From Bremerella sp. JC817 (GTDB lineage Bacteria > Planctomycetota > Planctomycetia > Pirellulales > Pirellulaceae), in contig NZ_JBFEFG010000253.1 in assembly GCF_040718835.1 (NCBI RefSeq), positions 168,898 through 232,897 of the forward strand: a DNA stretch of 64,000 bases. Reading direction: 5' to 3'. A model generated the notes under the pieces. That model had not been told where the DNA came from, did not search any database, and saw only the letters and a program-made list of their open reading frames with translations. A program made the translations under genes and the position numbers. This document shows positions 47,801 to 59,300 of the stretch, piece after piece; the stretch's first letter is position 1; every line of letters begins with the position of its first letter.

Positions 47801-47932
47801 ATAAAAGTTTACGAGAACGGACCCAACATGGGCGAAGTGTGTCCGTCCTTGCGTTGCTGTCGCCGCCCAGTCGAGGTACTCACTGTGTTTCCAAACGTTG
47901 TCAGGGATTTCCCTCAGATTACAGGAACAGTG

Positions 47933-48556
47933 ATGATTACCTCCCAGATCACCGGCATCGATGGTACGAAGATTTTGATGCGGGGCGAGCTAATAACCGT
48001 GCTAAACGACCTGCACCGCAAGGCACCACGATCCGCCAATACACGCATGAATTTGGCGATCTTCCGATTGGCCGTATGTTGTGGCCTGCGGGTGAGCGAG
48101 ATAGGAAGCTTGCGATTGCGCGATGTGTATCTGGTCCGACCGCGACCACACATACGCATTCCCCGAGGTGCGGCGAAAGGGGGCAAACCCCGGACCGTAC
48201 CGCTGTGGTGGGACGCCGGTACTCTAGCCGATCTTACGGCGTGGAAAGAGCAGCGGTTGGCGGAAGGGGCAAAGGAGACTGATGCGCTGATTGCATCGCG
48301 ACGCCATGGAGGGGCCCTGTCACGCTATACATTACGCAAGCGGTTTCTCACGGCCTGCAAATGCTTGGGAAACTCGCGAGTGCACACGCTCACGATCCAC
48401 CACGGAAGGCATACGTTTATTAGCCACGCCCTGGCAGGCGGACGAACCTTGGCCGAGGTACGTGACGCCGCGGGACACGCTAACGTCAGCATTACCTCTG
48501 GCTACTTGCATGTGGTGATCGAGGAGGAAGAAGAGTCCGGAACGTTGTTCGCGTAG
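47933..48556 (+). CDS. Short tyrosine recombinase (integrase)
   Basis: A 207-aa catalytic-domain-only tyrosine recombinase. The active-site residues are R53 (CGLRVSEIG), a lysine in GAAKGGKPRTVP, H156 and R159 (IHHGRHTF), H182 (AAGHANVSIT) and nucleophile Y191 (SGYLHV). It lacks the N-terminal arm/core-binding domain of phage integrases, so it is shorter than usual (300-400 aa). I chose the ATG at 47933 with CAGGAA upstream; the frame is open to 47828. It is the likely integrase of the inner element but sits about 24 kb from the left repeat and 13 kb from the right one. Confidence 0.85.
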   Translation: MITSQITGIDGTKILMRGELITVLNDLHRKAPRSANTRMNLAIFRLAVCCGLRVSEIGSLRLRDVYLVRPRPHIRIPRGAAKGGKPRTVPLWWDAGTLADLTAWKEQRLAEGAKETDALIASRRHGGALSRYTLRKRFLTACKCLGNSRVHTLTIHHGRHTFISHALAGGRTLAEVRDAAGHANVSITSGYLHVVIEEEEESGTLFA

Positions 48557-48628
48557 AAAGCGGAATAACAGCAATGGATGGTTCTATCGCAAGGCGGAGC
48601 GATGAGAAAAACAAACGGCGGAAGTCAA

Positions 48629-49294
48629 TCACGAACCAAGGGGCGGAATGCCTACACGAAGCCGCTTCAGGAACTTCAAGAATTGGCGTTCGGGCACCGC
48701 TCCTGGGTTTTGAGTTCCGGGAACGCGTCCGAAAGCTTTGATGAGATCGTCATCTTGGACGATGGGAGCTTCCCAGCTTACGTCACAAAAGAGCTTTCGA
48801 CAGATTGCGTACGAGCCATAGCGACTTGCTCGTATTCGATATTGTCCGTCCCATCGCCTGCTCAGTTTGGCGTCGCTCAATTTCTTCCTGTCGACGTGTC
48901 GTTGATGACTGTGCTCGAGAGGTTTAGGTGGATTGCCCGGAACGATGCAGTTGTTTGGCAGGTGCTTGTTCTTTCGCACATACCATTCGGATGCGAGTTC
49001 ATGGTTTTCAAATATCTTCTTCACCCTGAGAACAGCGGTCAGTCGCCGGTGGGAGAAGCTTTCGCCGAAGCGGCGTTTGCACGTCAGATAGGCGATCGTG
49101 TCACCCATCTTCAGCCTAGGAGCAAATTTTCCGGCTCGACAAAGGCAACTGATACCAGGGAACTTGTGTTCAAGATCCGGTTCTCGCCGGATCGACCCAT
49201 CCACGAATGGAGGCAGTTGAAAATCTTCACTGGCCTTACGCCCAATCGGGGAAACGACGAGCGGCGAGTAAGTATTGAGAAAATAGTCCGGCAT
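48629..49294 (-). CDS. Hypothetical protein, possibly PUA/EVE-like
   Basis: A 221-aa protein on the minus strand. The start MPDYFLNTYSPLV is followed by a compact domain with FAPRLKMGDTIAYLTC and RLTAVLRVKKIFENHELA, which resembles the beta-barrel entry of PUA/EVE/ASCH-type domains that bind modified bases or RNA. Conserved-looking CIVPGNPPKPLEH and RVPGTQNPGA follow. I am not sure of the family; related proteins are sometimes linked to nucleotide modification. The opposite-strand frame is open over its whole length, but its translation is not protein-like. Confidence 0.55.
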   Translation of the reverse strand: MPDYFLNTYSPLVVSPIGRKASEDFQLPPFVDGSIRREPDLEHKFPGISCLCRAGKFAPRLKMGDTIAYLTCKRRFGESFSHRRLTAVLRVKKIFENHELASEWYVRKNKHLPNNCIVPGNPPKPLEHSHQRHVDRKKLSDAKLSRRWDGQYRIRASRYGSYAICRKLFCDVSWEAPIVQDDDLIKAFGRVPGTQNPGAVPERQFLKFLKRLRVGIPPLGS

Positions 49295-49408
49295 CGTGAA
49301 AAACGATCACGTCTTGAGTTGACCCGAATTGAATTGCATCAACCTCGGACACCATCGGATGCCGTAGATGCGGAGCGGTTGAAGTCAAAGGCGAGAGCCT
49401 ATCTTGCT

Positions 49409-49654
49409 CTACAGAATCTTCCCCAGCAAGCTCTGGTTCATCACGTGGATCGCCTCGACTGCCGTCAGGTGTTCCTGGATCAGGACATGGTCGTATGTGT
49501 CACCCACCCCGATGTCGGCGAACTCGAGCGATTGGGCCAAGCTCTGCAGACCCTCAACCGCTTTGTAGTACGCTTCGCGGACCTCCTGGTATTGGTGTGG
49601 GGCCATCTTTTGGAAGGCGTCGCGAAGTTTGGTTTCTTGGTCTTCGGCGGGCAT
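49409..49654 (-). CDS. Small helical protein, unknown function
   Basis: An 81-aa acidic protein (MPAEDQETKLRDAFQKMAPH at the start) that appears to be two or three helices. It lies between the PUA-like protein and the HARE-HTH protein on the same strand. An upstream in-frame start at 49738 would add residues translated from the spacer. Function is unknown. Confidence 0.55.
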   Translation of the reverse strand: MPAEDQETKLRDAFQKMAPHQYQEVREAYYKAVEGLQSLAQSLEFADIGVGDTYDHVLIQEHLTAVEAIHVMNQSLLGKIL

Positions 49655-49814
49655 GGTTCGTTCTCCGGTGTGGGTGGCGTTTCGTATACGACACATGAGC
49701 CATGGAAAGCTGAAAACATCAAGCTTGGTTCGGCACAATTCAACAGCTTTCCTTGGGGTCGCGAGGTTGGGCCGTGTGTCGCCGGAGTAGAAGACTGGCC
49801 TGACGATGCCAAGA

Positions 49815-49852
49815 ACGAAAAAACGCCCAAACGTGGCGAACGTCGGGCGTTG
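49815..49852 (-). terminator. Rho-independent terminator
   Basis: On the minus strand AACGCCC pairs with GGGCGTT around a 16-nt loop and is followed by TTTTCG. It ends the HARE-HTH gene. Confidence 0.65.
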
Positions 49853-49873
49853 TGTGGCAAGTTACCGTGTGGC

Positions 49874-50233
49874 CTAGCCGTTGGTCGTGAACTTGCCTCG
49901 TTCGATCTTCTTGAACCGAGCGTCTTTACCCTTGGTGTTAATCTCTCGAAGGATCGCCGAGTAGAGCGTGGCGTGCGGTGTCTTGCCCCCTGGGCTGGAC
50001 CAATACTTCTTCTCGGTCATAGCGTCGATCATTTGTTTGGCGTTGAGCGGTTCTTTCGATTCGGCCAGTACCTTGGCCGCGGCGTCGAGGGCCGACAGGC
50101 GTTTGATGGCTGGTTGTTTAGCGGGTTTTCCATCGGCTGGCTTCGTGGACTTCGCCGGTCGTCCCTTCGTGGTGCCCTCGGTGCTGGCCTTTTTTGTAGC
50201 TGCGGTCGTGGAAGTCTTCTTCTTCGTGGTCAT
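49874..50233 (-). CDS. HARE-HTH domain protein with basic tail
   Basis: A 119-aa protein. The first 45 residues are a Lys/Thr/Ala/Pro-rich histone-tail-like segment. Residues 47-119 are a HARE-type winged helix (LSALDAAAKVLAESKEPLNA, then YSAILREINTKG). The lysine-rich tail plus winged helix suggests a nucleoid-associated or DNA-modification-sensing protein. A second HARE domain in the window is fused to a GIY-YIG nuclease at 32056. A terminator hairpin follows. Confidence 0.8.
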   Translation of the reverse strand: MTTKKKTSTTAATKKASTEGTTKGRPAKSTKPADGKPAKQPAIKRLSALDAAAKVLAESKEPLNAKQMIDAMTEKKYWSSPGGKTPHATLYSAILREINTKGKDARFKKIERGKFTTNG

Positions 50234-50364
50234 GGATCATCTCCAAATGCTGATTGGTTGGTCGCGAACCGTGTCGCGTTGACACACATGAGCCATGCTT
50301 TTGGAAACACATCAAGCGTACTGAGCAGCAATTCGAGAGATTCTTTTCAGGTGGAGGTCGTGCC

Positions 50365-50538
50365 ATGCCTAAGCGTTTGAAACGTCGAAGCGACACCATA
50401 CGACGTATTGGTCGCGATATCTACGAGGTGCGGCGTGGTTCGTCTTCGTCGCAAGGCTACGACGCCGACTGGGAACGGGTCGCCAAGCATCGGCGCATCT
50501 CCGGGGGAAGTCGCTGGTTGCAAGCACGTCGAAGTTAG
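50365..50538 (+). CDS. Very small basic protein
   Basis: A 57-aa protein starting MPKRLKRRSDTIRRIGRDIY, very rich in Arg, with GGTGGAGG 6-8 nt before the ATG. The composition suggests DNA or RNA binding. It diverges from the HARE-HTH gene. The frame is open upstream, but the ATG with the ribosome site is the credible start. Confidence 0.45.
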   Translation: MPKRLKRRSDTIRRIGRDIYEVRRGSSSSQGYDADWERVAKHRRISGGSRWLQARRS

Positions 50539-51258
50539 GACCAACAAATGTGGAAGTCGATCAGGCTTGAGGAACTCGCCATCAAGTGGTGGACTGCCTC
50601 GTAATAAGGAACGCAGTTAGATGGAGGTGGAAACAAGGTTGCTTTGATCGTCTAAGGCATCGCGAGAATGTCGGCGCCGACCCAGAAGCTGGAGGAACAA
50701 GAGTGGTCTCGAGAGATCCGCCATGTCGATCACCCTGCTCACCGTCGGATTGATGGAATCGTCGCGCTCTTCATTGCGGTGGGCTTGGCTACCATGCAAG
50801 TGGAGCAAGGAAGTATCTACTCCGAGAGGGTTACATTCTTGTGACGAATCGAGCTCCTAAATTCTCGAATCACAAGTGTGCTACCCCCTCATGTCTTCAT
50901 CTGGGAAGTCATCAAGAGAAAAAGCTAAAGCCTCCGAGAGCGATTCCGGCAAACAGTACCGGAGTGAATTGTACTTTCAGCGGGGTTAGTGGAACTCGGC
51001 ATTGTCTTGTCAGTTTCCATCTCTCAGTCATACGTGTGGTGAGTCTTCCTCTGCAAGACAATGGCACTGTCAAGTCGTTCTGTTTCCCCGAACTGCAACG
51101 CGAAATCTATTTGTGCACAAACTGTGCAAATCTAATGGAATTACTTTTGTTTCTAACAATCAATCGCTACGATTGGCACTCGCTCTAAAAGAGGTGGTAT
51201 CGCACCCTCATTGGGATTGGGGTCCTTTGGGGTAGTTAACAGGAGGTTCGAGACGGAT
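50539..51258. other. Intergenic stretch without a convincing gene
   Basis: About 720 bases. Short ORFs exist on both strands but have random-looking translations. GC content falls toward the right, marking the change from the replication module to the toxin locus. A clear AGGAGG at 51241 belongs to the next gene. Confidence 0.4.
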
Positions 51259-53349
51259 ATGACGGAGGACTCAAAAAAAGAAATTGTGCAGCGTCTTTTT
51301 CAGGAGGGCGTGGCACTACATCAAGCCGGGCAGACAAGTGATGCGCAGGACAAATACAACTCGGTCTTACGGCTAGATCCGCAATATGCAGGTGCCCTTC
51401 ATTTGCTAGGTGTCACTTACCAGCAATTTGGGGAAATCGACCGTGCAATTGATCACATTGAGCGCGCAATAGGAGTAAGAGGCGATAGTGCGATCTACCA
51501 CAACAACCTTGGTGTCGCCTACCTTCAAAAGGGCAACGTCGATAAAGCTCAGGTTACTCTCAATCGCGCTGTAGTCCTCAATGCCAACTATCCCGATGCC
51601 CATGCCAATCTCGGTATCGCACTTGGACGCCTGGGGAAGCGGTCCTCGGCTGAAGCCTCACTTAGGCATGCTCTTTCACTGAATCCTAATCATGTCGATG
51701 CACTAAATAATCTTGGGAGATTGCTCCTTGATCAAGGTAAGTGGATTGAAGCAAGTGAGATCTTTTCCCGTGCGGTGACGGTAAATCCCAATCGTCCCGA
51801 TTTACAAAACAAGCTTGGAAGCACTCTATTGCAGCTGGGCAATCCAGACTTGGCGATTGAGTGCTTCAAAAAGGCGAATGCACTGGACCCAGACGACGCT
51901 GGCATCCAGATTAATCTAGGGCAAGCTTTAGGAGAGATAGGACACCCTCAAGCCTCATCGGAGTTCTACCTTCGTGCGAGTACTCTAAAAACAGATAAAC
52001 CGTGGTGGCGATGGAAGTGGCTCGGGCACTGCCCGTCAGTGTTCAAATCGGCGTCGGCGATAGACGAATATCGCAGGCTTCTACTTAGTGGCCTTGAAGA
52101 GTGTCGAGCAGCTACTGCGAGAATGGACTTATCAGATCCATTTTATGACGGCTTCTCCCCTCCTTTTAATCTTTCACATCACGGAAAGAACAATCGTGAA
52201 ATCAAGGAGAAGTATGCCTCCCTCTTTTCGCCTCATATTCTGCAAGAGAAAACAAAAAAGTGCGGCGTTGGAAAACCTCGTATTGGATTCATAGCGACCC
52301 ACGGACATGAAGGTAGTCTGATTCGTGGGCTAGGAATGCTAATACGTGGCCTTGATCGAAAGCAGTTCCAGGTGGTAGTGCTCTGCTCAGCGTCGAGCCT
52401 AAAGATGTGTCAAAAGAGTTTGTCGGCAGAATTGGTTGAATGGGTGCCTCTACCATCGCGATTCGATCAAATGCGGACGGTCATTAGCCAGGCAAAATGC
52501 GATGTTCTTTATTTTCGGCAAATCGGAACAGATCCAATTTGCTATTTCCTGCCTTTTGCGAGGCTTGCTCCAATTCAATGCACTTCTTGGGGATCACATC
52601 TGACAACTGGGATTCCTACTGTTGATTACTTTTTCAGTAGTGAACTACTGGAAATCGAGCATGCCCAAGATCATTACACTGAACAACTGGTGCGTTTCCC
52701 AGGATTAATCGCGAGTGTTGCTCCGGAGCCACCGAAGAGAAAGTTTTCTCGCGCCGACTTTGGACTTCCCGATCAGGCAGGCCTATTCCTCATTCCACAA
52801 CGGCTTGGAAAGTTTCATCCTGATTTCGATTGGTGGCTCGCAGAATTACTTGAGCGGTGCCCCTCAGCTTATGTGATTTTATTGGATGGGCACCTCCCCT
52901 ACGCAAAGGCACAACTTCAACAGCGGCTTCAGCAGCACCTTGGCAGTTCGTTCAATCGAATTTGCTTCTTACCACCCCTGTCAAGCGATGATCTGCTTGG
53001 CCTTATGTCGGTTTGCAACGCAATCCTTGATATCCCTCAATACAACGGAAGTTTCACAACGTCGGATGCTTTCAGCGTTGGTCTTCCGCTTGTCACCATG
53101 CCGGGGGAATTGAAGGTAGAACGTTATGGACAATTTTTTTATCGGTTGATCGAATGCCCCGAGTTGATTAGTCGAAACAGGGATGACTACCTGGAACATG
53201 CAGAGCGGCTGGTTACCGACATGGATTACCAGCAGACAATCCACCAGCAGATATTGAGTCGACGTGACATCTTATTGGATGACAGGGGGCTCACACTTCA
53301 TTACGAAGAGTTTTTCAACAGCACGCTATCCGTAATGCATCAAATCTAA
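51259..53349 (+). CDS. TPR protein with GT41 (O-GlcNAc transferase-like) domain
   Basis: A 696-aa protein. Residues 5-245 hold about seven tetratricopeptide repeats (for example YHNNLGVAYLQKGNVDKAQV). The C-terminal 360 residues match the SPINDLY/OGT catalytic region: RIGFIATHGHEGSL at the start of the N-lobe, PQRLGKFHPDF in place of the NQLYKIDP block, and NGSFTTSDAFSVGLPLVTMPG-type nucleotide site (written here without its first residues). These enzymes attach GlcNAc or another sugar to Ser/Thr of proteins bound by the TPR. Here the gene directly precedes a giant secreted RHS protein, which is a possible substrate. The ATG at 51259 has AGGAGG 12 nt upstream. Confidence 0.8.
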   Translation: MTEDSKKEIVQRLFQEGVALHQAGQTSDAQDKYNSVLRLDPQYAGALHLLGVTYQQFGEIDRAIDHIERAIGVRGDSAIYHNNLGVAYLQKGNVDKAQVTLNRAVVLNANYPDAHANLGIALGRLGKRSSAEASLRHALSLNPNHVDALNNLGRLLLDQGKWIEASEIFSRAVTVNPNRPDLQNKLGSTLLQLGNPDLAIECFKKANALDPDDAGIQINLGQALGEIGHPQASSEFYLRASTLKTDKPWWRWKWLGHCPSVFKSASAIDEYRRLLLSGLEECRAATARMDLSDPFYDGFSPPFNLSHHGKNNREIKEKYASLFSPHILQEKTKKCGVGKPRIGFIATHGHEGSLIRGLGMLIRGLDRKQFQVVVLCSASSLKMCQKSLSAELVEWVPLPSRFDQMRTVISQAKCDVLYFRQIGTDPICYFLPFARLAPIQCTSWGSHLTTGIPTVDYFFSSELLEIEHAQDHYTEQLVRFPGLIASVAPEPPKRKFSRADFGLPDQAGLFLIPQRLGKFHPDFDWWLAELLERCPSAYVILLDGHLPYAKAQLQQRLQQHLGSSFNRICFLPPLSSDDLLGLMSVCNAILDIPQYNGSFTTSDAFSVGLPLVTMPGELKVERYGQFFYRLIECPELISRNRDDYLEHAERLVTDMDYQQTIHQQILSRRDILLDDRGLTLHYEEFFNSTLSVMHQI

Positions 53350-53399
53350 TCGTGCCATAGTTATTCTCCTCCAATTGCAGCTTTAGTGGGAAAATTGAC

Positions 53400-56300
53400 G
53401 TGAAATCTTGGATTACTACACGGATGAAACGAAATCGCAAATCACGTACTTCCCAGCTTCGGAAGCGTCGAAGCAAAGGAAGAGGACGCAATTCGCAGCT
53501 TGAAACTCTCGAGGTACGAAACCTCTTAGCGACCGTTGAACTCTCGGTGACTAACTCGACGATATCGGAGGATCTAGGTAATACCGCATCTGTAACTGTT
53601 ACCAGAAGTGGGGGGGCTTTCACGTCTGGCCACCTATCAATCGGATTCAAGCCCCAAGCTGGCATGATACCCGGAAGTGACTTCACTGTGTCGTTCTCGC
53701 CATGTGTCGGTGGGTTCTTTTGGCATGAGGAATACGAAGGCTATATTGCCAACATTCCCCAGAGTAACCTGACCTCATGGACGGTATACATAACAGCTTC
53801 TGACGACTCTATCATTGAAGATCCGGAGGTCATGCAAATTAAGTTATTGAATGGCCATTGGACCAACTGTGGTCCTCCAACATTTCTTTCTACGGAGACC
53901 TTTTTAAACACTACCGGCACCATCACGATTGAAAGCGACGATGTCGCAAATGGTCCTGCTATTGCCGAAGCCCAGCCTACGGACGAGAATCCTCCCACCT
54001 GCAATTGCGATTGCGGGTGTTCAAGCGAAGGCGCCCCAGCGGAAGCAAGCGAACCCGCAAAAAATATGGGCGATACTAAGCCCGCCACGTTCAATATGAC
54101 ATTTACCGGTTCCAGGCCATCTGGCAGCATTGTGCAGATAGATTGGCAGCTTGCGGGAGGAGCAACTGAGACCACGTATTTCTCGCTGGATGGACTGCCT
54201 TCCTCCGGGCCGATTACTGTTCCTTTCTCACATGTGTTTAACACCTCAGGCCTAGCAACCGGGGCCTACAACTACACGGCAACTCTCAGCAGCACGTCCT
54301 TCGATGCATCGGTCAACAATTTTGAGTTCAATGGCGAACTCCTGGTCTCGAAGCCGAACGACGCTCTTGGCAATGGCGTGGTAGAAGATCTTGCCAAGCT
54401 CACCACGACTGCTGATGGGAAACTGCTTGACCTGGGCAATGGGAATCTGGCTCACTTCCTCGATAATTTAGACGGTACGTACTCGGCTGCGAATGATCCT
54501 TACAGCCAATTGACATGGGATGCTGGCAGCAGCACCTACACCCTGACGAATCAAGAAGGTGAGGCCTACACCTTCAACAGTGCCGGGCTTGCGATTACGA
54601 AGAAGGATAAAAGTGGCCGCGAAACCTCTTACAGCTACACTGACGGCGATGGCGATTCGGTCGCGGATGAAATTTCTAGCATCACTAGGCCGGGTGGCCA
54701 GACTGTTAGCTATGGCTATGCCTCTGGCATGCTGGCTACGGTTACGGATGAGCTGGGACGGGTTACCTCCTATACGTACGATGCCAACGACCGAATTGAA
54801 ACGATCACGTCGCCTGACCCGGACGGGGCTGGCAGCCTGGCTCCGATCGTCAAAACCTACAGCTACGACAGCACCGGCAGGGTCAGTTCAATCGCCAAGT
54901 CGAACGGCGAAACGATTCAGTACGTCCGCGATTCTTCGGGGGCTTTGATCGAAACCATCTCGCCGGATGGTAGCTCGACGGAATACAAAAATTATGCCTA
55001 CCGAAACCTTCCAGCCTCGGGAACAGGCACGTCGATGAATCCCGCCTCGCTAACCCTGGCAGCGGATACCTGGGGCGAGATGACGACCAATGGAGTTACC
55101 ACCTATTACAAGACCGACCGAAAAGGCAATCTGCTGGCGGTGAAAGATGGGGAAGGCAACATTACGACCTACGACCGCAACGCCGCAGGCTATGTCACCA
55201 AAATCACCGAGCCTGACCCGGACGGTGCTGGGCCGCTGGAAGCCGCGGTCTACGAATACACCTACGATTCGCGCGGCAACATGCTGACCGAGACGCTCCC
55301 GGACGATTCGGTGCGAACGTGGGAGTATCACGCCACCTGGAATGAGCCGATCAAGTACACCGATGCCAACGGCAATATCACCCTCTACACCTACGATGCC
55401 ACGAACCAGTGGCTTCTGAGTGAAACGTATGTCATCGGAGAAATCGATGACGCAATGAACCTCGAAACAGACGACCTGACCACTAGCTACACCTACACCG
55501 ATGCCCCCTTCTGGGTGACCGATCCGCCGATCGGCTTGGTTGAATCGATAACTGAAGCGGACGGTGTCGTCACCGAGTTCGGATACGATGTCGACGGGAA
55601 CCTCACCTCGGCTACCTATGCAGTGGGCACGGCTGACGAAGCAACCATTTCGGCCACCTACGACGCTGCTGGCAACATGCTCACGGAAACCGATGAACTG
55701 GGCAATGTTACGACCTACACCTACGACAACTTCGATCGAGTTACGTCGGTGACATCCGCCGATCCAGACGGGGCGGGGGCACAAGTCGCCACGGTCATCA
55801 CCTATACCTACAACGATTTCGACCTTGTCGCCACCGAATCAATCAACGGTAACACCACCACTTACGCCTACAACACCAAAGGCCAGGTCACCTCGGTCAC
55901 CGAAGCCGATCCGGACGGAGCCGGTTCGCTGACTGCCCCGGTCACTTCCTACACTTACGACAGCGATGGCAACGTTCTCACGATCACCGATCCGCTGGGT
56001 AATGTGACGACTTACGGCTATACCGATGGCCTGCTCACGTCGATCACCGAGGCCGATCCCGATGGCGCTGGGCCGCAAAGTTCGCCGGTGACCAGCTACA
56101 CCTACAACGACGCCGGTCAGGTACTGACCATTGCCGATCCGCTGGGCAACGTCACCACCTACGAATACGACAACCTGGGGCGCGAAGTCTCAGTCACGCT
56201 ACCAGACCCGGACGGTGTTGGCACGCTTGAGTCGCTGGTCAGTACCACTGCGTACGATGAGTTCGGGCAAATTGTGAGCATGACCGACTTTGACGGCGTG

Positions 56301-59300
56301 ACGACCTCGTACTCGTACGACCACGAAGGCAATCTGCTTGCCGAAACCACGCCGCTCGGCACCACCACTTATACCTACGATGAACTCAATCGCCTCGAAA
56401 CGATTACCACGGCAGATCCTGATGGTGCCGGTGCTTTGATCGCCTTGGTGACGACCTATTCGTACACCGCTTCCGGCCAAGTCGCTTCGGTCGCGACGCC
56501 GAAGGGAACCACCTCGTACACCTACGACAATCGTCGCCGTCGCACGAGTACCACCTTGCCCGATCCAGATGGGGCCGGATCGCAGTCCGCGCCATCGACA
56601 AGCACCACTTACGACGACGCAGGCAATGTTCTGACAGAAACTGATGCTCGGGGCTATGTAACGACGTATGAATACGATGCCCTGAACCGAGTCGTGAAGG
56701 TCATTTCGCCTGATCCCGACGGGGCGGGTGCACTCACTTCGCCGGAGACGTTGTACGCTTACGATGAATTCGGCCAGCAGGTCAGCGTGACTGATCCCAA
56801 CGGCGGCATGACGACCTATGAATACGACGACCTGGGGCGTCAAACGAAGATCATCTACGCCGATCCGGATGGGGCTGGAGCGTTGACGTCGCCGGAGGTC
56901 TCGTACGAGTACGACGCCGCAGGGCAGCTAATCAGTATGACCGACGAACTGGGGAACGAGACGACGTACCAGTACGATAACCTCGGTCGCCAGGTAAAGG
57001 TGACGCTGCCCGATCCCGACGGCGCGGGAGCGTTGACCGCCCCTGAGACCACCTACAGCTACGACGCCGCAGGCCAGTTGCTCAGCACGACCGATCCGCT
57101 CGGCCGCACGACCAGTTACACCTACGACAATATAGGGCGTCAACTGACGGTGACCCTGCCTGACCCGGATGGTGCGGGAGCACTCACCGCGCCGGTGACC
57201 ACTTATGTCTACAATGCCGACGGGCAACTGGCCAGCGTGACCGATGCCGCTTCGCAGGCGGTCAGTTATACGTACAACACCGCTGGCCAGATCGCCACGA
57301 TGACCGATCCGACCGGCACCACGACCTACACGTACGACGCCCTCGGTCGCCAGGTATCGATCACCGAACCTGATCCCGATGGGGCCGGGCCACTCTCGGC
57401 GCCGACCACGACTTACACCTACGACGACGAGGGGGACATGGTCAGCATGACCACCCTCGACGGCACCACTTCGTATGACTACGACGACCTGGGCCGCATC
57501 ACTAAAATGACGATGCCAGATCCGGATGGCGTGGGCAGCGCGTTGGCGGCCTGGACCGTTTATACGTACGACGCGGTCGGTCGCACGCTGACCGAAACGA
57601 ATCGCCTCGGCAATTCAACCAGCTACGCATACGACAACCTCGGCCGCCTGATCAAGACAACCGACGCCGAAGGAGGTGAGACCGAATACACGTACGACGC
57701 CAACGGCAACCGTCTGACGCTGACCGATCCGGAAGAGAATACGACGACCTGGACGTACGACAAGCTCAACCGGATGCTCACCAACACGAATGAGCTGAAC
57801 GATACGCGAAGCTACGAATACGATGCCGCTGGAAACGTGGTCGAATACACCGATCGCAACGGCCGCGTGACTACTTACGAGTACGACAACCTGCGGCGCC
57901 GGACCGCCGAAAAATGGATGGACGGGGCAACCGTTGTCGAAACACTCAGCTACGCTTATGACGCCGCATCGCAACTAACTGAAGCGAGTGATTCGCAGGC
58001 GACCTACACGTTCACCTACGATAACCTCGGCCGTAACATCAGTACGGAGCACGACCTGGCTGCTCTTGGTTTCGACGTGATGATCGAAGAAGCATACGAT
58101 GCCCTCGGCCGCCGCACGAGCCTTGCCGCCGAGATCGACGGCACTGACGACCTGGTAAACAACTACGCCTACGACTACTACAACCGCATGACCCAGGTCA
58201 CCCAAGGTGGCCAGGTCGGCGGCAACGCGGTCGCCGAAAAGCGAGTCGACTTCGCTTACGATGCCGAGGACAAGGGGCAGTTTACCTCGATCACTCGCTA
58301 CGCCGACCTAGCCGGGACGGACCTGGTCGCCACCACCACCTACGGCTACGACAACGCCGATCAGATCACCAGCATCACGCACACCGACGGCAGTTCCAGC
58401 ACGCTGGCCGGGTACACTTACGCCTACGACGAAGGCAACCGCCTGACCGCGTTCTCGGTCTATGGTCACTCCGCTGAAGATGCCGACTACAGCTACGACG
58501 ACACCGACCAGTTAACCGGCGCCGATCGCACTGGCACAACTGGCGATGAGTCGTACACCTACGACGAAAACGGCAACCGAACCGGCGGCGGGTACAGCAC
58601 CGGCGACAACAACCAGCTTTTGTCGGATGGGGCGTTCAACTATACGTACGATGACGAAGGAAATCGCCTCACCAAGACGAACATCAGTACCGGTGAAGTG
58701 ATCGAGTACACCTGGGACTACCGCAACCGCCTGGTGAGCATCACCAGCAAAACCAGCGGCGGCACAGTCGCCCACGAGGTTGACTACACCTACGACATCT
58801 TCAATCGCCGCATCGTCAAAACAATCGACGCCGACGGAGCCGGTGCTGGCACCGCCATCGAAGAAATCTACATCTACGACGGCCTGCGAGAAGAACGAGG
58901 CGCCGCCGGAGATCACATGCTCCTCCGCTTCGACGAAGCCGAAGACCTTACCGACCGCTACCTCTACGGAGCCAACGTCGACCAGATCCTGGCCAGCGAA
59001 GAGGTTACCAGCACGGCTTCTGCGGGAGATGTTCTGTGGGCACTAACCGACCACCTGGGCACGGTGCGTGATGTGGTCGACTACGACAGCGGAACGGATA
59101 CCACCACGGTCCAGAACCACCTGGCCTACGAAGCCTATGGCAACATCACCTCGGAGACAAACTCCTCGATTGACTTCTTGTTCGCGTTCACTGGAAGAGA
59201 ACGAGACGGGGAGAGCGACCTCCAATACAACCGGGCACGTTACTACGATGCTGCGGTCGGGCGTTGGACTGGGGAGGATCCGCTTGGTTTTGAGGCGGGG

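Noticed and set aside
48578..50380. 600-codon open frame on the plus strand
   Set aside because: It runs antisense to three minus-strand genes with recognisable composition (one a clear HARE-HTH with its own terminator), and its translation has no protein-like domain.
54600..58900. Regular short repeats that could suggest a CRISPR array or satellite DNA
   Set aside because: They are in-frame coding YD and DPDGxG repeats within one continuous gene.
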